A DNA stretch of 64,000 nucleotides from Vallitalea guaymasensis (GTDB taxonomy: Bacteria > Bacillota > Clostridia > Lachnospirales > Vallitaleaceae). The translations under genes were made by a program, and so were the position numbers. Each line of letters starts with the position of its first letter. The stretch's first letter is position 1. The DNA lies in the NCBI RefSeq assembly GCF_018141425.1, contig NZ_CP058561.1, forward strand, positions 2,046,001 through 2,110,000, written 5' to 3'. Below, in pieces: positions 1 through 8,600 of this stretch. The notes below the pieces were generated by a model, which had not been told where the DNA came from, searched no databases, and saw nothing but the letters and a program-made list of their open reading frames with translations.

Positions 1-744
1 CACTATCCCTAGACCAATTACCTTTCCAAGAGCTATTGTCTCCCTCTTAACAGGTGTCAACAACAATGTAGCCATTGTTCCTCTTTCTTTTTCCCCTGCA
101 ATAGTATCCATACCAATCCCCATTGCTCCAGAGAACAAAATTATAGCTATAAGCATAGGCAATATCATAGAAATTCCTTGACCAGATGCTTTTTTCTCGT
201 CAACAACGATTGATTCATCAGAATTTCTATCAACATCAAATGCAACAACATTGTTAATATCCCCAAATCTATCTGTCAAAATCTGAGTTTCATATTTATT
301 CAAAGCAATTTCAATAAATCTTTTCCTTGATTCCCGTGAATATTCTTCAGATGGATTATAAAATGTTTTGACTTCTGGTGGTATTTCTAGGTTTTTATAA
401 TTATTGACCTTATCTAAAAACCCATCCTCGAATTTAACCATCATGTCAACTTCTCCATTTTTGATTTGTTCCTTTATTGATGTAGTATCCTCGGTCATAT
501 CTATATAAGTAATACTCATATTCAGCTTTTTTTCATCTACAACTTTTTGAAACTGTACTGGAGCATTTTGAATATATACTGTAGATGTATGTTCTTCTAT
601 ATCATCCATCATATTAGAAAGCATACTTCCCATTATTGTATAAACAATAAAGATACTAAGAGCTGGTAAAATGAATGCTGAAAAAACTAATCTACGATCA
701 GTAAAAACTCTTTTTAATTCTTTTTTCAATATATCTCTTAACAT
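1..744 (-). CDS. natB: ABC-2 type exporter permease, NatB-like (partial, 3' end outside window)
   Basis: N-terminal 248 residues of an ABC-2 type permease; the gene starts at 744 with an AAAGGACG ribosome site and runs off the left edge. A first membrane segment near residues 20-40 is followed by a large extracytoplasmic domain, then a second membrane segment and a motif of the type AGEKERGTM near residue 227. This is the usual layout of NatB/YhaP-type permeases, in which two TM blocks flank a long outer domain. It lies 48 nt downstream of the ATPase gene and is surely co-transcribed with it. The family exports sodium ions or small toxic compounds; the substrate cannot be read from sequence. 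Confidence 0.85.
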   Translation of the reverse strand, partial: MLRDILKKELKRVFTDRRLVFSAFILPALSIFIVYTIMGSMLSNMMDDIEEHTSTVYIQNAPVQFQKVVDEKKLNMSITYIDMTEDTTSIKEQIKNGEVDMMVKFEDGFLDKVNNYKNLEIPPEVKTFYNPSEEYSRESRKRFIEIALNKYETQILTDRFGDINNVVAFDVDRNSDESIVVDEKKASGQGISMILPMLIAIILFSGAMGIGMDTIAGEKERGTMATLLLTPVKRETIALGKVIGLGIV

Positions 745-792
745 AATATTAACGTCCTTTCCCTACATATTTAATTATAATACATTAGTCCT

Positions 793-1566
793 CTAGCCAT
801 GATTAACTGCTTTTTTATATAATTCAAAGAAGGCATCTTCAAGATTTTCGGTTTTTGTTTCATTCAAAACATTTTGTATGGTACCATCAATAACTTTTTT
901 TCCATTTATGATAATGGCTACTCTATCACACAGCTTGCTGGCTACTGTCATGATATGTGTTGAAATGATAACTAGTTTTCCTCTTTCTTTTAGAGTTACT
1001 AGATACTCTTCAACTGCTCTTGCTGTAATTATATCCAATCCATTAGTTGGTTCATCAAATATAACGATGTCCGGGTCATGTACTACACTGACAGCTATTG
1101 AAAGCTTTTGTTTCATACCTGTTGACAATTCGCTTATCTTCTTATCAGCAAATTTATTTATCTTGAAGTAATCAAAAAGCTCCTTTTTCCTTGATGTTAT
1201 TTGATCATTAGTCATTCCATGAAGTTTGCCAAAAAACTCCATAGTATAATCAGGTGTAAAATGTTCATCTAATTTTAATTCATTAGTCAGGAATCCTATC
1301 CTTTTTCTAACTTCCGAACTATCTTTTACAACATCATATCCATTAACATTTATAGAACCTTTAGTTGGTTTCAGTAGGGTAACTATACTCCTTAGGGTTG
1401 TAGTCTTCCCTGCACCATTAGGTCCTAAAAGACCGAATATCTCACCTTGATTAGCAGAAAATGAAATATCGTTAACAGCTATTTTAGTACTCTCTTTAGT
1501 TTTTAATTCTCTTTTCTGTTTACTGTTAAGCTTATATATCTTGGTTAAATTCTTCACTTCTATCAT
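793..1566 (-). CDS. natA: ABC transporter ATP-binding protein, NatA-like
   Basis: A 257-residue ATPase that powers the permease encoded just downstream. Walker A is GPNGAGKTT (about residue 49), the signature is LSTGMKQKLSIA, and Walker B is DIVIFDEPT followed by NGLD. An STH switch histidine is present (IISTHIM). Length and order (ATPase then permease) fit the NatAB sodium/toxin exporter family. The start is preceded by AGGAGG with 8 nt spacing. A consensus promoter and a palindromic operator lie directly upstream, so the pair is probably held off by a repressor, possibly of the GntR type, which is not visible in this window. Confidence 0.9.
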   Translation of the reverse strand: MIEVKNLTKIYKLNSKQKRELKTKESTKIAVNDISFSANQGEIFGLLGPNGAGKTTTLRSIVTLLKPTKGSINVNGYDVVKDSSEVRKRIGFLTNELKLDEHFTPDYTMEFFGKLHGMTNDQITSRKKELFDYFKINKFADKKISELSTGMKQKLSIAVSVVHDPDIVIFDEPTNGLDIITARAVEEYLVTLKERGKLVIISTHIMTVASKLCDRVAIIINGKKVIDGTIQNVLNETKTENLEDAFFELYKKAVNHG

Positions 1567-1593
1567 GTAACGAACCTCCTATACGTAATTATT

Positions 1594-1622
1594 ATACTGT
1601 ATATTTTGTATATGCACAGTAT
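1594..1622. promoter_or_regulatory. Palindromic operator overlapping the natAB -10 box
   Basis: ATACTGT at 1594-1600 and ACAGTAT at 1616-1622 form a 7-bp inverted repeat, with ATAT on both sides of the centre. It covers the -10 box and the expected transcription start, a classic repressor position. The binding protein is not known. Confidence 0.55.
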
Positions 1623-1646
1623 ATATAGAAGTTACTGTTTTGTCAA
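1618..1646 (-). promoter_or_regulatory. Promoter of natAB
   Basis: On the minus strand TTGACA (1646-1641) is followed after exactly 17 bp by TATACT (1623-1618). This is a near-consensus vegetative promoter about 50 nt upstream of the natA start. Confidence 0.75.
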
Positions 1647-2000
1647 TACCCTTTATCTTTTTTGAGTAAAATTAAAGAACAATTACTCACGAATTAGTTT
1701 GACTTAACATCTATAATAAAATAATGCAATATTTTTTTGGGAATCACTAAATTATAGCTATCTTATTCTTTGTTGCTTTTATAGCTCATTTAATAAATTT
1801 AATGATTAAATTATTAATACTATCATAGATTAAAATATAGAAAATTGTTTTTATACTTGCAACTATTATGATATAATAATTTTATGTATGGTATAAAATG
1901 TAGTACAAGTGATTTTCTTTGAATTATTTTATATTATTTGTACTTATTGTATTATTTAAACAAAGGACTGAACTTATTTTATATGAATGGGGGACTTTTT
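1647..2000. other. Intergenic region between natA and the GNAT gene
   Basis: Very AT-rich and without a convincing reading frame. It should carry the plus-strand promoter of the GNAT gene, but I cannot single out a -35/-10 pair with confidence. Confidence 0.4.
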
Positions 2001-3122
2001 GTGATTGAAATCGTTGAAGTTACTTCTAAAAAAGATTTAAAAGTTTTTGTAAAATTTCCTACTAGGCTGTATAAGAAATGCAGAAATTATATTCCATCAC
2101 TGCTGGTAGATGAACTTAATACATTAAGAAAAGATAAAAATCCAGCTATGGATTTTTGTGAATCCAAGTATTGGCTAGCGTATAAGGATGGTAAAGTTGT
2201 TGGAAGAATTGCTGGTATCATAAATTACGCAGCAATTGATCTATGGAATGAAAAAGCTGGTCGTTTTGGCTATATCGACTTCATTGAAGATATGGAAGTT
2301 GCAAAACTATTATTAGAAACAGCAGAGGAATGGCTTATCTCAAAAGGAATGACTAAGATTCAAGGTCCTCTTGGGTTTAGTGATTTTGATTTGGAAGGTA
2401 TGCTTATTAAGGGTTTTGAATACTTAGGAACCATGACTACCATATATAATCACTCATACTATGTGGATTACTTGAAAGAGCTAGGTTATTCAAAGGATGT
2501 GGATTGGTTTGAATATGAAATAATAATTCCTGACGAAGTACCTGAACCTGTTAAAATAGTGGCAGAACGTTCAATTAAGACTAATAATCTAAAAGTTTTA
2601 GAAGCAAAAAGTAAAAAAGACATTATTCCTTACGTACCTAAACTATTCTCACTAATCAATTCAGCATTCAAGGAACTATATGAATTTACTCCTTTAACCG
2701 ATAAACAGATCAAGTTATATACAAAACAGTACATAAGTTTCATTAACCCTAATTTCGTGAAGTTTGTTTTAGATGAAAATGATGAATTAATTGCTTATGT
2801 CTTAGGTTTTCCTTCTCTTGCAAAAGCAATAAAAAAAGGTAAAGGACGTATTTTACCTTTTGGTTTCATATATCTATTGAAAGCTCTTAAATTAAATAAA
2901 AGGTTAGAAATTGTTCAGATAGCAGTTGACCCTAAGTTTCAGAATCGAGGAGTTAATGCTATATTATTCAGGGAACTTATTATATCTTGTAATAAAAAAG
3001 GTATACATTCTGCTGACCTTAATCCTCAACTTGAAAGTAATAAAAAAGTTCGTTCTCAATGGCAGAGATTCAAGCATAGACAGCATAAGGTTAGAACATC
3101 TTTTTATAAAGAGTTGGCATAA
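2001..3122 (+). CDS. GNAT-fold N-acetyltransferase-like protein
   Basis: About 373 residues. I place the start at the GTG at 2001 because GGGGGA lies 6-8 nt before it; a longer in-frame ATG at 1938 has no ribosome site. The N-terminal half has the pattern of a small-substrate GNAT-like protein (YWLAYKDGKVVGRIAGIIN). The C-terminal half has a second acetyltransferase-like region with a strand and pyrophosphate-loop segment (EIVQIAVDPKFQNRGVNA). Related proteins in Clostridia and Bacteroidetes are usually annotated only as hypothetical or GNAT family. It is a single gene, followed by a long hairpin element. Substrate unknown. Confidence 0.7.
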   Translation: MIEIVEVTSKKDLKVFVKFPTRLYKKCRNYIPSLLVDELNTLRKDKNPAMDFCESKYWLAYKDGKVVGRIAGIINYAAIDLWNEKAGRFGYIDFIEDMEVAKLLLETAEEWLISKGMTKIQGPLGFSDFDLEGMLIKGFEYLGTMTTIYNHSYYVDYLKELGYSKDVDWFEYEIIIPDEVPEPVKIVAERSIKTNNLKVLEAKSKKDIIPYVPKLFSLINSAFKELYEFTPLTDKQIKLYTKQYISFINPNFVKFVLDENDELIAYVLGFPSLAKAIKKGKGRILPFGFIYLLKALKLNKRLEIVQIAVDPKFQNRGVNAILFRELIISCNKKGIHSADLNPQLESNKKVRSQWQRFKHRQHKVRTSFYKELA

Positions 3123-3154
3123 GAATAATATAATTGAATAAGTGGCGTATTTCC

Positions 3155-3265
3155 GCAGAGAAGGTACAGGGTAATATTACGTCAGCAGATTAAACGTCCG
3201 TGTTTAAAACTGCTGAACTCGCCATCCATGGCTCGTTGCTCCATATTACCCTGTACCTTCTCTGC
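3155..3265. repeat. Long nested hairpin element, copy 1
   Basis: A perfect 23-bp inverted repeat (3155-3177 with 3243-3265) encloses a 65-nt loop. The loop holds an inner imperfect hairpin CAGCAG...GTCC...CTGCTG and then a conserved tail CTCGCCATCCATGGCTC. A second element with different outer arms but a matching core lies at 20017-20122. It sits between the convergent ends of the GNAT and cyuA genes and may end transcription in both directions. See findings. Confidence 0.75.
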
Positions 3266-3338
3266 TTGGCTAGTTCTTATTTTAGCTTGATGGTTATCAA
3301 TATATGTCTTTGTTTAAGAATTATTTACCGTATAATAA

Positions 3339-4616
3339 TTATTTGTTACTTTTAGATATCATGATATCTAGTATCATCTTGTCTGTTTCTTCCATTCCTT
3401 TTGAGCCTATGCAGGTTAGATTTTTGATGCAGGTTTCTATGTTTTCATCGATGATACCTTCGGTTTTGGTTATTTCAATATCTCCGAGAGATAGTATGGT
3501 TGAATTGAATGAAGCCTCTACTACAGTAGCTACTTTCAAGGCACAACCTGTCTTTGCTCCGTCGCATATCATCCCGCTTACATCACCAATCATATTTTTA
3601 ATGGTTGATTTGATATTATGTATATCGCCGCCTAGAAGGTATGTCATACCACAGCCAGCTCCAATACCTGCTACAATTACTCCACATAGAGCAGATAGTT
3701 TTCCTAGATTGGTTTTAATATGTATTGCTACTAGGTTACTAAGAATTAATGCTCTAGCTAATTCTTCTTCGCTTTTATGTAACCATTCTGCTACAGCTAC
3801 TACTGGTAAAGTAGCAGTTATTCCTTGATTACCACTTCCTGAATTAGTCATAACAGGGAGTGGACATCCTGCCATTCTAGCATCAGATGCTGCTGCTGAT
3901 AACCTGATGGCGTAGTTTTTCATATCATCAGCTATCAACTTGTTCTGGATATTTTTTTCTATGGTTTTTCCTACCTTCAGTCCATATTCTTTGTTCAAAC
4001 CTTCAAGTGCTATTTTTTTATTCATTATGGCACCTTCAAGTATGAACTTTATTTCATCAAATGGTGTATTCAGTACAAATCTATAAATGCTGTCAATACA
4101 AATGGCTACTTTATAGTCTTCTACTTCAACTACTTCAGATAATTTATCCATAATAACATCATCATTGTAAGATATGAATACTATATCAGTATGACCACCT
4201 TGAATTATTACATGAGCTTTATTATTTTTGCCGATAACAGTTGCATCAATATACAATTTACAGTCTTTATCTGCTACTTCTATTTTAATTCTATTTTCAT
4301 TTATAATGTTGTTAGCCTGATTCACATGGGTTTCTTTTACTTTAGATAACACTTCAAGCCCTAATTTTGATTCACCCACAATGGCACCAAGAGCAGCAGC
4401 TATATGTATACCAACTTGACTTGTTCCTGGTATTCCTACACCCATGGCATTTTTAATGATATTAGGACTTAACAATAGTTCAATTTTTTCTACATCTTCA
4501 TCTAATACTTCTTTTGCTTTTGCAACACAAAGTGCTATGGCTATTGGTTCAGTACAACCAGTAGCTGGTTTTACTTCTTTATTTATTAAATCTATAAACG
4601 ATTGAACATTGCACAT
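3339..4616 (-). CDS. cyuA: L-cysteine desulfidase family protein (CyuA/UPF0597)
   Basis: A 425-residue member of the UPF0597/serine dehydratase alpha-like family that includes CyuA and archaeal cysteine desulfidase. These enzymes use a [4Fe-4S] cluster to split L-cysteine to pyruvate, ammonia and sulfide. The N-terminal family signature KPATGCTEP is near residue 16, GNQGITATLPV near residue 265, and cysteines follow in SALCGVIVAGIGAGCGM, matching the expected cluster-ligand pattern. Full length for the family. The ribosome site is AAAGGTGAGG. It is apparently a single gene. The exact substrate (cysteine or serine) is inferred from family only. Confidence 0.85.
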   Translation of the reverse strand: MCNVQSFIDLINKEVKPATGCTEPIAIALCVAKAKEVLDEDVEKIELLLSPNIIKNAMGVGIPGTSQVGIHIAAALGAIVGESKLGLEVLSKVKETHVNQANNIINENRIKIEVADKDCKLYIDATVIGKNNKAHVIIQGGHTDIVFISYNDDVIMDKLSEVVEVEDYKVAICIDSIYRFVLNTPFDEIKFILEGAIMNKKIALEGLNKEYGLKVGKTIEKNIQNKLIADDMKNYAIRLSAAASDARMAGCPLPVMTNSGSGNQGITATLPVVAVAEWLHKSEEELARALILSNLVAIHIKTNLGKLSALCGVIVAGIGAGCGMTYLLGGDIHNIKSTIKNMIGDVSGMICDGAKTGCALKVATVVEASFNSTILSLGDIEITKTEGIIDENIETCIKNLTCIGSKGMEETDKMILDIMISKSNK

Positions 4617-4808
4617 AAATTAGACCTCACCTTTCATATAATCATCATTATTATTGTACAATAGAAGCTACAATAATTACAGTTTTTTAGACTAGATAGG
4701 CTAATAAACTTATTTATTAAACCAAAATACAATAAAATCGTTAAATTGTAAAGCATTATTTCCACTTATGCCCCTTATAAACCTAATAAACTAATGGTTA
4801 TTGCTGAA

Positions 4809-5924
4809 CTATGCATCAATGATATCATATAGACATTTTCTGAATTTATCCACATCTCCATCAAAAAGTACAAGATTTATCCCCATTCTCTCGGCTCTTT
4901 CATCCACATATTGACCTTTTGATGGTTTTGTAGCTACTAGAATCTTTTTGACGGTGGAACCCCCTAGCTGTTCTGCATAGATATCCAGTTCGTTAAGGGC
5001 TCCACTATTATATCTTTTGGTATCTTTACAAGATATGCATATCAAAGATGATCCAGCAACTGCTATGACATCCATTTCGTTCTCAACTTCAATCCTATCC
5101 TCATCCCATAAGAATCTGACCCCTGTTCTTACATCACACACTTTACTGTTCTCTTTAACAATATTATAAGTAAAATGTTCTAGCCAGACTCCTGATAATA
5201 TATAATTCCTGATATCTTCATTTTTAAATACTATTATTATATTGTTTCCATTCTCTCTTATACTTCTAACACAATCAATACTTGAAAACTTGTTGAACAA
5301 ATACACTATGTCTTGATTATTTTCAGATGACCTAGTAACTATACTGTCATCAGACTGACTGACTAGATTATTTCTTATATAATCTCTGGTTCTAATCCAC
5401 AATTCGTAGTTATCGAGTATAATATCAAGCATATTGTTATAATCTTCAATTATATAATCAAAAGTCTCATCTGTTACGATTTTGCCTCCTGTAATGGAAA
5501 CATAATCTTTCACACGGAAATTTATATTATCATAATTAATTACTTTTATCCCTTTTTTAGTTAGTTTATAAATCTTTTCTTCTCCAATATCCATATATAT
5601 CAAAGTAATATCATGGTCAATCATTGCTTGATGTGCGATAACAGCTGATAGATTATCTCCTGATGAAATATTGATTATTGTGTCATGTTCAACATGATTA
5701 TCAATTATCTTTTTTAACTGTAAAGGATTAGTATAACTTTTTTTGATTATCCTAGTACCCTCTAACTGCTCACTCAAGAATCTTCCCATATCAGTTAGCA
5801 CATCTACCGAATCCTTATTTGCATTAGCAATATTAATAACTTTTTCTGGTTTCATGAATTTAGAAATATAGGCTACATCATCATTAAAATCATCTAATAT
5901 GTTAATCAGCGTATTACATATCAT
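4809..5924 (-). CDS. Card1-like CARF-domain nuclease (DUF1887 family)
   Basis: About 371 residues; the ATG at 5924 is preferred over an upstream GTG that sits on the ribosome site. The N-terminal half is CARF-like: after VDVLTDMGRFL comes NISSGDNLSAVIAHQ, the place where DUF1887 proteins have a ligand-binding NITGGT-type loop. The C-terminal third is a PD-(D/E)xK nuclease core: GVWLE, then a region with NEMDVIAV, then ICISCK, followed by ALNELDIYAEQLGG. In the Card1/Can2 family the CARF part binds cyclic tetra-adenylate and unleashes DNA or RNA cleavage. No CRISPR array, Cas10 or ring nuclease is visible here. The neighbours are cyuA and cell-surface sugar genes, so its activator is unclear. 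Confidence 0.75.
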   Translation of the reverse strand: MICNTLINILDDFNDDVAYISKFMKPEKVINIANANKDSVDVLTDMGRFLSEQLEGTRIIKKSYTNPLQLKKIIDNHVEHDTIINISSGDNLSAVIAHQAMIDHDITLIYMDIGEEKIYKLTKKGIKVINYDNINFRVKDYVSITGGKIVTDETFDYIIEDYNNMLDIILDNYELWIRTRDYIRNNLVSQSDDSIVTRSSENNQDIVYLFNKFSSIDCVRSIRENGNNIIIVFKNEDIRNYILSGVWLEHFTYNIVKENSKVCDVRTGVRFLWDEDRIEVENEMDVIAVAGSSLICISCKDTKRYNSGALNELDIYAEQLGGSTVKKILVATKPSKGQYVDERAERMGINLVLFDGDVDKFRKCLYDIIDA

Positions 5925-5956
5925 GTTTTTCACAACCTTTGATATTATTTTACTTA

Positions 5957-7363
5957 TTATATCATTTTTTTACTTTTTATTCTATCAGCCATAATAAATA
6001 CACCGTTTCCAGCTAGAATAAAAACCATGGGCATAACTACATATTTGTATCTGAAACTTATTTCAATCAAGAAGTGTACCCCTGTGTAAATGGTTAATGC
6101 ATAATATAATAAATATACATAGCCTGTTTTATCAGCTCTATAATATCTTATCAGTCCGTATAAAACAAAACCTATTATTAACGTATAGAAGATTTTCTCG
6201 AACTCCTGCACCTGCCTATATATATAGTCAAAGCTTATTCCTGCTTTTCTTATATCTTTACCTATTAGATGTGGAAAAGTGAATACACCCAATTCAAAAT
6301 CTCCCCACATATACCTGACTTTTTTGACCATCAAGGATAACATTCTTGTTGGAGATATTAATATACGCTCTTTTATCAATTCTTTTTCCTTGGATAATAA
6401 TTCTTCATCAATAGGAACATCATACAGCATCAATGTCTTAGCATCTTCTTCAGAAAAACGACCTGATGTCTTCTCATTCAATCCTGTGACGAATTTCCAA
6501 TAAGGATTATTGTTTTTAAGTCCGTTGTCTGTTACTCCTGTTACAATGCTGAGACTCCAAATACTATAGAATATGATAAGATAGGATATAAGGCATACTC
6601 CAAAATGTTTGAGATTTATCTCTTTGGTTTGCCTATAATAACTGAAAATACTCATGATGAAAATAGCCAGTATGAAAACTATCCCTATAGGACGTAGTGA
6701 ATTACCTATTGCAATGAACAGCCCTGCAAGAATCCATTTTTTATAACTGTTCTGGCACTTAACAATACAGTATAATCCTATATAATAAAACAATGTGGCT
6801 ATATGCTGGTTAGTAAGTACTGGCGCCATAAAAAATATTGGAATATAGACGGCATGTAAAACCCCAGCAACCCTTCCTACAAATTCATTGAATATGATCT
6901 TGCCTATTCTATAAACCAAGTAATTGGTAACAGCAATAAAAAAACAATTGATAATCTTTAATAGAAACACGCTGTCACCGAATGTCTTGATAATCAATCC
7001 TTGATAAACTGCAAATATGGTCTGATATGGAAAAAATGAGAAGTACTGAAACTCTTTGAATGAGTAATCACCAATAGCAAATAACCTAGCAGCTCTTAAC
7101 ATTACCTCAAAATCTGATATTGGTGGAGTTCTCACAATTATAATCATAGCAATCTTAGTTACCAATGAAAATATAAATAGAAATAGACCAAAATAAGGAA
7201 TTCTTAGTCTAATAATTAAATAAAGAATGAAAAATAGAACACAAACAGGTATAATATAGAGAATGTTCAATTTCTCTACATAGATAAAATATATATTTAT
7301 AACGAAAACTAGTCCAAAGAATAGTATCATATATACATCAAATATTTTCTGTAACCTTTTCAA
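5957..7363 (-). CDS. Polytopic membrane glycosyltransferase, GT39/ArnT-like
   Basis: About 468 residues with around ten membrane segments. I prefer the TTG at 7363, 8 nt after GAGG, to a GTG that overlaps the ribosome site. An early acidic pair follows the first segments (PPISDFEVMLRAARLF), as in GT-C enzymes of the ArnT/PMT type that take sugar from a polyprenyl-phosphate donor on the outer face of the membrane. It lies 23 nt after a GT2 gene that would make such a donor, so the two probably act together in decorating a surface polymer or protein. Confidence 0.75.
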   Translation of the reverse strand: MKRLQKIFDVYMILFFGLVFVINIYFIYVEKLNILYIIPVCVLFFILYLIIRLRIPYFGLFLFIFSLVTKIAMIIIVRTPPISDFEVMLRAARLFAIGDYSFKEFQYFSFFPYQTIFAVYQGLIIKTFGDSVFLLKIINCFFIAVTNYLVYRIGKIIFNEFVGRVAGVLHAVYIPIFFMAPVLTNQHIATLFYYIGLYCIVKCQNSYKKWILAGLFIAIGNSLRPIGIVFILAIFIMSIFSYYRQTKEINLKHFGVCLISYLIIFYSIWSLSIVTGVTDNGLKNNNPYWKFVTGLNEKTSGRFSEEDAKTLMLYDVPIDEELLSKEKELIKERILISPTRMLSLMVKKVRYMWGDFELGVFTFPHLIGKDIRKAGISFDYIYRQVQEFEKIFYTLIIGFVLYGLIRYYRADKTGYVYLLYYALTIYTGVHFLIEISFRYKYVVMPMVFILAGNGVFIMADRIKSKKMI

Positions 7364-7386
7364 ATCTAACACCTCTTAATATTATG

Positions 7387-8319
7387 TTATACTTTAGTAC
7401 TTTCATATTTATTGATAAAATACAAAGGTCTATTCTTGGTTTCATTGAAAATCCTGCCAACATATTCACCTAATACTCCTATGCTGACCAACTGAATACT
7501 GCCTATAAATAACATAATACTAATAAGGGACGCATAGCCAGGTAAAGCAATCCCTATAATTAATGTTCTAAGTACAATATATATCATATAGATGAATGCA
7601 CCAATACCAGTTATGCTTCCTATGAATGTGGCTATTCTAAGAGGCATGATTGTAAATGTAGTTATACCCTCTATTGCTAGTCCAATCAATTTGCAATAGT
7701 TCCATTTGGTTTTCCCTGCTACCCTTTCATCTCTATCAAATAGTATCTCTTTCTTATTGAATCCTATTAGACTGAATAATCCCTTTGTATATCTTCCAGT
7801 TTCTTTAAACTGCTTTAGAGCATCAACGGCTTGGCGATTAAGTAAACGAAAATCACCTGTATCTTCTTGAATTTCAACTTTTGCTAGTTTTCCTAATAAT
7901 CTATAAAAACAATGAGCAGTGAATTTTTTTGTGAAGCTTTCACCTTTTCTACTGGACCTCTTAGCATAGACATCATCATATCCTGCTTCCCATTCTTTTA
8001 TCATCACTGGTATAAGCCTTGGAGGATCTTGTAAATCAGCATCCATTATGATGACTGCATCCCCAGAAGCATAGTCAAGTCCCGCAGCCATAGCTATTTC
8101 TTTTCCGTAATTTCTTGATAGGTCTACATATGAAACCCTGCTATCACGTAATCTCAAGGATATTATTTTGGCTAGAGTCCTATCTTTACTCCCATCATTA
8201 ATAAATAAAAGTTCAAATCTATAATCTATATCATTAATTACTTTTACCACTTCATCATAAAAAATGTCAATTACTTCTTCTTCGTTATAACATGGTACCA
8301 ATATGGTTATGGTCTTCAA
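7387..8319 (-). CDS. Polyprenyl-phosphate glycosyltransferase, GT2 (DPM1/GtrB-like)
   Basis: A 310-residue GT2 enzyme starting with TTG, 7 nt after GGAGG. The GT-A domain opens with ILVPCYNEEE and carries the metal-binding DADLQDPP; two membrane segments near residues 230-300 anchor it. This is the standard form of GtrB/CsbB/YfdH-type enzymes, which move a sugar from a nucleotide donor to undecaprenyl phosphate. It is first in an operon with the GT39-like gene downstream. The sugar is not predictable. Confidence 0.88.
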   Translation of the reverse strand: MKTITILVPCYNEEEVIDIFYDEVVKVINDIDYRFELLFINDGSKDRTLAKIISLRLRDSRVSYVDLSRNYGKEIAMAAGLDYASGDAVIIMDADLQDPPRLIPVMIKEWEAGYDDVYAKRSSRKGESFTKKFTAHCFYRLLGKLAKVEIQEDTGDFRLLNRQAVDALKQFKETGRYTKGLFSLIGFNKKEILFDRDERVAGKTKWNYCKLIGLAIEGITTFTIMPLRIATFIGSITGIGAFIYMIYIVLRTLIIGIALPGYASLISIMLFIGSIQLVSIGVLGEYVGRIFNETKNRPLYFINKYESTKV

Positions 8320-8600
8320 TTCTCTGCCTCCTAAACACCATTTTATGTAAACCAGAACTTAAAATGCTCATATTTGTTATTGCTCATAAAGTCCATAATA
8401 GTATTTTTCAATATGGATAATATTATACATTTTAGTAAAGCTTTCTAGCTAATACTTTGTTTCACATTATAGAGGGATGGTTTTTCTAAGATATATGAAA
8501 GATATGTCTAATTTGAAAACAGGAAAAAATTAAACCACTAAAGTCTATTTAAAATTAGTGGTCTGTACAAAAACATTGTATATATAAATAAATTATAGTC
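8320..8600. other. Intergenic region upstream of the GT2 operon
   Basis: 281 bp, AT-rich, no gene. It contains the terminator of the upstream gene at 8533-8562 and must contain the promoter of the GT2 operon; I do not see a clear -35/-10 pair. Confidence 0.4.
8533..8562 (-). terminator. Rho-independent terminator of the SpoIID-like gene
   Basis: ACCACTAA and TTAGTGGT pair around a 14-nt loop. On the minus strand the stem is followed by TTAATTTTTT. Confidence 0.7.

Noticed and set aside
3304-3828. Plus-strand frame opposite cyuA
   Set aside because: Antisense shadow of a well-supported enzyme gene.
4809-5924. CRISPR system suggested by the CARF nuclease
   Set aside because: I looked for repeat-spacer arrays and Cas genes in the window and found none.
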